Assembly: GCA_965659715.1 (NCBI GenBank)
Contig: CBFHXE010000090.1
Span: 1-7,341, forward strand
DNA: 7,341 nucleotides
Source of the DNA: CABZJG01 sp965659715
GTDB taxonomy: Bacteria; Pseudomonadota; Alphaproteobacteria; Rhodobacterales; Rhodobacteraceae
Direction of reading: 5' to 3'
Made by a program: the position numbers and the translations under genes. Under the pieces are notes generated by a model that saw only the letters and a list, made by a program, of their open reading frames with translations, made no database searches and had not been told where the DNA came from. Of the stretch, positions 1-4,739 are shown piece after piece; positions within the stretch are counted from its first letter, which is position 1; each line of letters begins with the position of its first letter.

Positions 1-543
1 TTTCAACGCTATGTACCGCATTTGCCCGCTGGCGGGGAAATCGTTCTCTTTGACCGTTCATGGTACAACCGCGCCGGTGTTGAGCGGGTCATGGAGTTTG
101 CCACCGAAGATCAGGTCGAGCAGTTCTTTCGCGATGTTCCAGAATTTGAACGCATGCTTGTACGGTCCGGCATTATCGTTCTGAAGTACTGGTTTTCGAT
201 AACGGATGAAGAACAGCAACTGCGGTTTCTGACCCGCATTCATGATCCGATGAAGCAATGGAAGCTTTCGCCAATGGATCTTGAAAGCCGGATACGGTGG
301 GAACAATACACCAAAGCCAAAGAAGAAATGTTTGCCCGTACAAACATTGATGAGGCGCCTTGGTATATTGTGGAAGGCAATGACAAGCGCCGTGAAAGGC
401 TAAACTGTATCGAACATGTGCTGAGCAAAATACCTTATGATGAAGTGCCTTCGGACAAGGTCACGCTGCCCGAGCGGGTCTTTAACCCTGACTATGAACG
501 CCGCGTTTTGCCAGACGACTTATATGTTCCAAAAATCTATTGA
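1..543 (+). CDS. ppk2: Polyphosphate kinase 2 (PPK2), C-terminal part, cut by the left edge
   Basis: This is the last 180 residues of a PPK2-family polyphosphate:nucleotide phosphotransferase. The family moves phosphate between inorganic polyphosphate and nucleoside di- or monophosphates in the cytoplasm. The frame is open from base 1 and ends with TGA. The fragment begins FQRYVPHLP. It carries the Walker B-type motif LFDRSWYNRAGVE (fragment residues 16-28), the YWFSITDEEQQLRF stretch (about 63-76), the lid-region motif DPMKQWKLSPMDLESR (about 82-97) and the conserved APWYIVEGNDKRRERLN (about 119-135). Full PPK2 proteins of this type run to roughly 300 residues, so the N-terminal third, with the Walker A loop, lies outside the window. 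The in-frame TTG at 22 is internal to a conserved block and is not a start. No terminator hairpin is visible before the convergent dehydratase gene, whose stop is 33 nt away. Direction of reaction and nucleotide preference cannot be read from this part. Confidence 0.95.
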   Translation, partial: FQRYVPHLPAGGEIVLFDRSWYNRAGVERVMEFATEDQVEQFFRDVPEFERMLVRSGIIVLKYWFSITDEEQQLRFLTRIHDPMKQWKLSPMDLESRIRWEQYTKAKEEMFARTNIDEAPWYIVEGNDKRRERLNCIEHVLSKIPYDEVPSDKVTLPERVFNPDYERRVLPDDLYVPKIY

Positions 544-576
544 ACTATCAAAAGTCCACTTGTAGCTGGGCATTGC

Positions 577-1500
577 CTATTGAAAAGGGTCGGGTGCGAT
601 ATTGGCGCCGCAGACCAGAACTGCGATTTTTTCATCTTTTTCGGGCGTATATGCGCCGCTGATCAGGGCCGCCAACGCGGTTGCACCAGCCGGTTCCACC
701 AATTGGCGTTGCGATTTCCACAGCAATCTTTGCGCCTCGGTGATCGCCTGATCTTCGACCAGAACCGACTGCATGGCGGTTTCATTTGCCACATCAAAGC
801 AAATCTGCCCAATGCGCTTGGCCCCAAGGGCATTAGAGGCAACACCTGAAATGTCCACATCAACGGGCGCGCCGTTTTTAAGCGCAGAGTTCAAAGCACT
901 GCAGGTTTTAGGTTCGACAGAGACCACTTTTCGCCGCCCGTTCAGCCAAGCGGCGATGCCTGCGATTAAACCGCCGCCGCCTGCAGCCACAAGAACTGTA
1001 TCCGCCGCCAACCCCTGATCTTCCCACTCCAAGGCCAAAGATCCCTGACCGGCAACTGTTGCCACCGTATCATAGGCGTGGACTTGCTCTGCGCCGGTTT
1101 CGGCTTCCCATGCCAAGGCTTGCTCAAAGGCATTTGCATAGGCACCCGGGACAACCTGCAAATCTGCACCAAGATCGCGGATCAAAGCAATTTTTGACGG
1201 GCCGGCTATTTCGGGCACATAAATACGGGCTGGATGCCCAAGCTGCCGCGCAGCATAGGCCACCGCTGCACCATGATTGCCACCAGAGGCGGCCACAAGC
1301 CCTGCGGGCCCCGGGGTTTTTGTTAAAAGGGTGTTGAATGCGCCGCGGGGCTTAAAGCTTCCGGTATGCTGCATTTGCTCGAATTTCACTTCGATTGGGC
1401 GCGAAAGCCCAAGCCCGCCAATCACTGCCGTTGGTGTGCGCAGCACATGGCCGTTGATACGGGCGCTTGCGGCGCTGATCTCGTGTTGCCAGTCGGTCAT
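577..1500 (-). CDS. Threonine/serine dehydratase-like PLP-dependent enzyme, no ACT domain
   Basis: This is a 307-residue fold-type II (tryptophan synthase beta superfamily) pyridoxal phosphate enzyme. The closest class is the catabolic serine/threonine dehydratases, which deaminate L-threonine or L-serine to 2-oxobutyrate or pyruvate plus ammonia. Visible landmarks: HTGSFKPRGA with the Schiff-base lysine at K50; the substrate-loop motif SGGNHG at 72-77; the glycine-rich phosphate-binding loop AGGGGLIAG at 173-181; the YDTVATVAGQGSLALE block around 143-158; EPAGA near 269-273; and CGAN near the C-terminus. The protein ends just after the catalytic domain, so the ACT regulatory domain of biosynthetic IlvA is absent, as in TdcB-type enzymes. 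The ATG at 1500 is preceded by GAGG with 7 nt spacing, which supports this start. The gene converges on ppk2 and lies downstream of the rpsU terminator, so it is probably its own unit. Serine racemase or another ammonia-lyase is an alternative; substrate is not determinable here. Confidence 0.85.
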   Translation of the reverse strand: MTDWQHEISAASARINGHVLRTPTAVIGGLGLSRPIEVKFEQMQHTGSFKPRGAFNTLLTKTPGPAGLVAASGGNHGAAVAYAARQLGHPARIYVPEIAGPSKIALIRDLGADLQVVPGAYANAFEQALAWEAETGAEQVHAYDTVATVAGQGSLALEWEDQGLAADTVLVAAGGGGLIAGIAAWLNGRRKVVSVEPKTCSALNSALKNGAPVDVDISGVASNALGAKRIGQICFDVANETAMQSVLVEDQAITEAQRLLWKSQRQLVEPAGATALAALISGAYTPEKDEKIAVLVCGANIAPDPFQ

Positions 1501-1629
1501 ACTATTGCCTCAACTCGATGTGGTGTCCCATTTCTTTACCCAAGTTCTTATGCGCAAACAATGGCCTATAAGGCTTTGGGCACCAGAGCGGGCATGACGG
1601 GCAGCATCTAGGTCACTGCATTAGGCAAC

Positions 1630-1663
1630 AAAAAACCCCCATGGAAATATCCTGGAGGTTTTT
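1630..1663 (-). terminator. Intrinsic terminator of rpsU
   Basis: Read on the minus strand, AAAAACCTCCA (1663-1653) pairs with TGGGGGTTTTT (1641-1631), giving an 11-bp stem with one G-U pair. The loop can extend the stem by GGA/TCC, leaving a TATT tip. The stem runs into a tract of six T. It lies 23 nt beyond the rpsU stop codon, as expected for a Rho-independent terminator. Because the stem is flanked by A and T runs, it could also stop plus-strand transcription, but there is no nearby upstream + strand gene for it to serve. Confidence 0.85.
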
Positions 1664-1685
1664 GCATCTAGGTTTTGAACCTGAC

Positions 1686-1892
1686 TTAGCTCATGCCTTC
1701 GCGTTGGGCCTTTTTGCGCGCCAACTTGCGGGCACGGCGGATCGCTTCAGCTTTTTCACGCGCTTTTTTCTCAGACGGTTTTTCGAAATGCTGCTTGAGC
1801 TTCATTTCACGAAACACGCCTTCGCGTTGTAGCTTTTTCTTCAGGGCGCGAAGCGCCTGATCGACATTATTGTCGCGAACACTAACCTGCAT
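1686..1892 (-). CDS. rpsU: 30S ribosomal protein bS21
   Basis: This is a 68-residue basic protein identical in character to alphaproteobacterial S21. It starts MQVSVRDNNVDQALRALKKK, continues with REGVFREMKLKQHFEKPSEKK, and ends in an Arg/Lys-rich helix (ARKLARKKAQREGMS). S21 sits on the small-subunit platform near the 3' end of 16S rRNA and helps initiation complexes form. The length is normal for the family. The ATG at 1892 is preceded by AAAGGTGG (1910-1903), with a short hairpin between this Shine-Dalgarno and the start codon (annotated separately). The gene is transcribed alone, away from the COQ9 gene, and is closed by a strong terminator. Confidence 0.97.
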   Translation of the reverse strand: MQVSVRDNNVDQALRALKKKLQREGVFREMKLKQHFEKPSEKKAREKAEAIRRARKLARKKAQREGMS

Positions 1893-1906
1893 GTGGTTGT
1901 CACCAC
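1893..1906 (-). promoter_or_regulatory. Hairpin between Shine-Dalgarno and start codon of rpsU
   Basis: In the rpsU mRNA sense, GTGGT (1906-1902), a GACA loop and ACCAC (1897-1893) form a perfect 5-bp hairpin that ends directly against the ATG at 1892. Its 5' arm takes in the 3' half of the AAAGGTGG Shine-Dalgarno (1910-1903). The stem could partly mask the ribosome site, or it could shorten the effective distance from AAGG to the start, which is otherwise long. A regulatory role is inference. Confidence 0.4.
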
Positions 1907-1921
1907 CTTTCTAGTTTAAAG

Positions 1922-1950
1922 TTGCATAAAGGTGCAGGAGTTGGCCTAAT
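1922..1950 (+). promoter_or_regulatory. Weak candidate promoter for the COQ9 operon
   Basis: On the plus strand, TTGCAT (1922-1927) is followed after 17 nt by CCTAAT (1945-1950). The -10 box matches at four positions and the -35 box only in TTG, so the match is poor. The start would fall near 1957, about 40 nt before the TTG at 1998. The -10 box overlaps the candidate rpsU -10 on the other strand. Confidence 0.25.
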
Positions 1951-1974
1951 AGCAAGACGCGCTACCCTTGTCTA
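1946..1974 (-). promoter_or_regulatory. Candidate sigma-70 promoter for rpsU
   Basis: On the minus strand, TAGACA (1974-1969, five of six matches to TTGACA) is followed after exactly 17 nt by TATTAG (1951-1946, four of six matches to TATAAT). A transcript would start near 1939 and give a leader of about 47 nt. The assignment is by consensus match only. Confidence 0.45.
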
Positions 1975-1984
1975 GTGGCGATAT

Positions 1985-1990
1985 AAGGAG
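1985..1990 (+). promoter_or_regulatory. Shine-Dalgarno that fixes the COQ9 start at TTG 1998
   Basis: AAGGAG at 1985-1990 lies 7 nt before TTG 1998. It is the strongest ribosome-binding sequence in the intergenic region. It lies downstream of the other in-frame TTG at 1968, so it argues for the shorter protein. Confidence 0.7.
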
Positions 1991-1997
1991 ACTGGAT

Positions 1998-2690
1998 TTG
2001 ACACAAAATGCGCATCAAGATGCAAATGCAAAGCTGTTAGAGGCGATTTTGCAGCATGTGCCCTTTGATGGCTGGTCGCAGCTCTCCTTTCAAGCGGCCT
2101 GCAATGACTGCGGGATAGACCCATCAGTTGCCCAAATTCGATGTCCCAGAGGGGCGCTGGATCTGGCCGTCCTATTTCATCATGCTGGCGATCAGGCGAT
2201 GCAAAGGCAATTGGATGATATGGATTTATCGGGTCTGAAGTTTCGTGAAAAGGTCACGGCGGCAGTGCGGGCGCGGATTGAGGTTATTTCCGATAAAGAA
2301 GCCGTTCGGCGGGGATCGACGTTGTTTTCATTGCCGCAAAATGCAGCGGAAGGTGCAAACCTTATTTGGGGCACAAGCGATGCGATCTGGACCTATCTCG
2401 GGGACACCTCTGCCGATGTGAACTGGTACACAAAACGCGCCAGTTTGAGCGCGGTCTATGGCGCTTGCATCCTATACTGGCTGGGCGACGATAGCCCAGA
2501 GCATCAGGCGACATGGGATTTTCTGGATCGCCGAATAGAAAATGTAATGCAGTTTGAAAAAGCAAAAGCCGAAATTAACAAAAACGCGGCTTTTAAACCG
2601 CTGCTGGCCGGACCAATTTGGTTGGCAAGCAAAATAAAAGCCCCCGCAACAAAGCCGGAAACCACCTTGCCGGGGCAATGGCGAAATTGA
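1998..2690 (+). CDS. coq9: COQ9-family protein (ubiquinone biosynthesis; rpsU-divergent family)
   Basis: This is a 230-residue protein of the COQ9 family, also described as the 'rpsU-divergently transcribed' family; the gene here is indeed divergent from rpsU. COQ9 proteins have a TetR-like helical fold with a lipid-binding C-terminal domain and support the hydroxylation steps of ubiquinone synthesis at the membrane. The N-terminal helix region (residues 9-45, with HVPFDGW at 20-26) is followed by the diagnostic C-terminal block at about 136-191: NWYTKR (142-147), LYWLGDDSPEHQATWDFLDRR in two steps, and EKAKA. There is no signal peptide or membrane segment. The tail, after about 205, is Pro/Lys/Thr-rich. 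The TTG at 1998 is preferred over the TTG ten codons upstream because AAGGAG lies 7 nt before it. The quinone oxidoreductase gene follows after 16 nt, suggesting co-transcription. Direct involvement in ubiquinone synthesis in this organism is inferred from the family. Confidence 0.88.
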   Translation: MTQNAHQDANAKLLEAILQHVPFDGWSQLSFQAACNDCGIDPSVAQIRCPRGALDLAVLFHHAGDQAMQRQLDDMDLSGLKFREKVTAAVRARIEVISDKEAVRRGSTLFSLPQNAAEGANLIWGTSDAIWTYLGDTSADVNWYTKRASLSAVYGACILYWLGDDSPEHQATWDFLDRRIENVMQFEKAKAEINKNAAFKPLLAGPIWLASKIKAPATKPETTLPGQWRN

Positions 2691-2706
2691 ACTTAAGAGC
2701 GTTGAT

Positions 2707-3696
2707 ATGACCAATTCTATGCGTGCGATCGAAATAAGCCAAGCGGGCGGCCCCGAGGTGCTAAGCCTGTGCGAGCGTCCAGTTCCAAAACCTGCCCATG
2801 GGCAGGTGGTTATAAAACTGGCCTATGCCGGGGTAAACAGGCCCGATGCATTGCAGCGCGCCGGGCTTTATAATCCGCCCAAAGGCGCCAGTGATCTGCC
2901 GGGGCTTGAAGCCTCTGGCACTGTGGCCGCCGTGGGCAGCGGTGTGAGCGACTTAAAAATCGGCGATACAGTTTGCGCCCTTTTGCCCGGCGGCGGCTAT
3001 GCCGAATATGCCGCGACACCTGCGGCCCATTGTCTGCGGGTGCCAAAGGGGTTGGATCTGCGCTCTGCTGCCTGTTTGCCAGAGACATATTTCACTGTCT
3101 GGACCAATGTGTTTATGCGCGGCGCCTTGCAAGCGGGTGAGCGGTTCTTGGTGCATGGGGGCTCTTCCGGTATTGGCACAACGGCGATCCAGCTTGCCTC
3201 TGCCTTTGGCGCGCGGGTCTTTGCCACCGCTGGCTCGGCGGAAAAATGTGATGCCTGCACCGCGCTTGGCGCCGAGCGGGCGATCAATTACCGCAGTGAT
3301 GATTTTGTTGACGTGATCAATGCCGAGGGCGGCGCCAATTTGATATTGGATATGGTGGGGGGCGATTATATCCCGCGCAATATCCGCGCCTTGGCCGATG
3401 ATGGCCGCTTGGTGCAAATTGCCTTTCTGCAAGGTCCAAAGGTTGAATTGAATTTTGCCCAGCTGATGACCCGACGCTTAACCATCACCGGCAGCACGCT
3501 GCGGCCGCAATCTGACCTTGCCAAAGCAAAAATTGCCGAACAGCTGCTTCAAAACGTCTGGCCGCTATTGGATCAGGGCCGGCTGCATCCGGTGATCGAC
3601 AGTACCTTTGATCTTACCGAGGCTGCCGCTGCGCACGCCCGGATGGAAAGCAGCGTCCACATTGGAAAGATCGTGCTAAAGGTTGCCGAAGAGTGA
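2707..3696 (+). CDS. NAD(P)H:quinone oxidoreductase, PIG3/zeta-crystallin type
   Basis: This is a 329-residue medium-chain dehydrogenase/reductase of the zinc-independent quinone reductase branch (PIG3-like). Such enzymes reduce quinones or activated double bonds with NADPH in the cytoplasm. The N-terminal GroES-like domain shows AGVNRPDALQRAGLY (41-55), LPGLEASG (64-71) and VGSGVSDLKIGDTV (76-89). The Rossmann domain shows the nucleotide loop VHGGSSGIGTTAIQLA (149-164) and ALGAERAINYR (186-196). LDMVGG and HIGKIVLKV follow near the end. Zinc-binding cysteine clusters are absent, as expected for this branch. Length is normal. The ATG at 2707 has AAGAG at 2695-2699 with 7 nt spacing. Relatives usually begin at the MRAIEI found at residue 5, so ATG 2719 is possible but has worse spacing. 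It is probably the second gene of the COQ9 operon. No terminator hairpin is evident after the TGA. Confidence 0.9.
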   Translation: MTNSMRAIEISQAGGPEVLSLCERPVPKPAHGQVVIKLAYAGVNRPDALQRAGLYNPPKGASDLPGLEASGTVAAVGSGVSDLKIGDTVCALLPGGGYAEYAATPAAHCLRVPKGLDLRSAACLPETYFTVWTNVFMRGALQAGERFLVHGGSSGIGTTAIQLASAFGARVFATAGSAEKCDACTALGAERAINYRSDDFVDVINAEGGANLILDMVGGDYIPRNIRALADDGRLVQIAFLQGPKVELNFAQLMTRRLTITGSTLRPQSDLAKAKIAEQLLQNVWPLLDQGRLHPVIDSTFDLTEAAAAHARMESSVHIGKIVLKVAEE

Positions 3697-3742
3697 AGAC
3701 TAAAGGGTATATTTTTAAACTCAATATGGCACAGGAGCTAAA

Positions 3743-3757
3743 GCACAAATGTTGTGC
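3743..3757. repeat. Short perfect inverted repeat in the AT-rich spacer
   Basis: GCACAA-ATG-TTGTGC is a perfect 6-bp inverted repeat with a 3-nt centre, 47 bp beyond the quinone oxidoreductase stop. No T-tract follows on either strand, so it is not a standard intrinsic terminator. It could be an operator half-site pair or a minor RNA hairpin. The rest of the 208-bp spacer (3697-3904) holds a tandem ACGGAC pair at 3846-3857 and no convincing promoter. Confidence 0.3.
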
Positions 3758-3904
3758 GCAGTTTATGTTCGTGTAAGCGTTCTTAACAGATAATTGCCAT
3801 AATTTTGCTTTAGTTTGGGACGATATTTTAATGTCTACTTTCGTGACGGACACGGACATCTAGATTTATCCATTTCTATCAAATTTTAACCGGATTATGA
3901 GCAT

Positions 3905-4704
3905 ATGAAAAAGCATTGCCTTTTAATAATGGTCCCGAACACTGGTATGGTTCACACAGAGTTCATGAAATCAATAATTGGACTAACCCAAAGCCTTCAA
4001 ACAAAAAACATAGCCTTTCTTTTGAAAACAGTTGAGTTTTCGGATATTGTGATGTCACGCAATTACCTGCTGTCATATTTTTTATCCCATGAGAAATTTA
4101 GCCACGCGTTATTTATAGACAGCGATTTGTCCTTTAAACCCGAGCAATTTTACCGGTTGTTTGATTTTGATGCCGAATTTGTTGCAGCAGCCTATCCCAA
4201 CCGGCGTATGGCGGAAGGGATTCTAAAGGCTGTGTGGAATGGGCAAAAAAGGCTTCAAATAACCAGAGCGAAACAGAAATGATCCAAGAAACCCTCGCTG
4301 GTGCGATGCTGCATTATCTGGTCACGCGTCACGCGTCCCAAACAACATCTATAACAGAAGAGCAAAAAGATGGCTTTCACACAGCGGCTTCGCTGGCAGG
4401 CGGTTTTAGCCTGATCAAACGTGCGGTTCCCGAGAAAATGGTTCAAGCGGGTGTGGCGCAACTTTTCCCGCGCGCAGGCCGCCTGAATATATATCAAGAC
4501 GCGCCGCATTTTGCCGATTTTTTCTCACATTTACCAACTGAAGAAAACCAAGCTCTGTTGGGTGAGGATCAGAGCTTCTGCAAACGCTGGGTGCAGGGCT
4601 GCGGCGGCAAAATCTGGGTGGATGGTGCATCAAAAATTACACATCATGGCAACTATGCATTCCGCGGCGATTATTCCAAATCAGACCAGAACATTGTTTC
4701 TTAG
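3905..4704 (+). pseudogene. Glycosyltransferase-like gene with a frame break near 4235
   Basis: Two overlapping frames together read as one protein of about 265 residues. The first (3905-4282, 125 aa) begins MKKHCLLIMVPNTGMVHTEF, carries FSDIVMSRNYL, and has the DXD-type motif FIDSDLSF (DSD at 72-74) followed by EFVAAAYPNRR. Its natural sequence ends about residue 110, and the remaining residues are out of frame. The second (open from about 4234 to TAG at 4702) continues with QKDGF, LAGGFSLIKRAVPEKMV, FADFFSH, LLGEDQSFCKRWVQGCGGKIWVD and ITHHG, the usual C-terminal blocks of this GT-A-like family. Removing one TG of TGTGTG (4231-4236) joins them as LKAV-EWAKKAS; gaining one A in the A6 run (4245-4250) also restores the frame. 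The 3905 ATG has only a weak ribosome site, and no upstream in-frame start exists after the TAA at 3887. Sugar donor and acceptor are unknown; a sequencing error is a real alternative to a true pseudogene. Confidence 0.75.
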
Positions 4705-4739
4705 GCGTGTGGCTTGTGATTTCTTGATTTGGCTGGATA

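Noticed and set aside
22..543. A separate short protein starting at TTG 22
   Set aside because: The frame continues upstream to base 1 with conserved PPK2 residues (FQRYVPHLP), so it is a truncated gene, not a small one.
544..576. Terminator between ppk2 and the dehydratase
   Set aside because: Only a 4-bp AAGT/ACTT pairing is visible, with no T-tract of the expected kind.
1277..1611. Plus-strand open frames spanning the start of the dehydratase gene and its upstream region
   Set aside because: They overlap the conserved PLP-enzyme coding sequence in antisense and resemble nothing recognisable. The upstream part is better explained as leader and terminator region.
2953..3432. 159-codon minus-strand open frame opposite the quinone oxidoreductase
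   Set aside because: The plus strand carries full MDR-family motifs. The antisense product has no recognisable domain.
3743..3757. Intrinsic terminator after the quinone oxidoreductase
   Set aside because: The 6-bp inverted repeat has no following T run on either strand, so it is kept only as a repeat of unknown role.
4243..4252. Programmed -1 ribosomal frameshift at the A6-G run joining the two glycosyltransferase halves
   Set aside because: The upstream frame reads CAA AAA AGG here, so the canonical A-AAA-AAG heptamer is not in the required phase, and no clear downstream stimulator was found. A mutation or read error is simpler.
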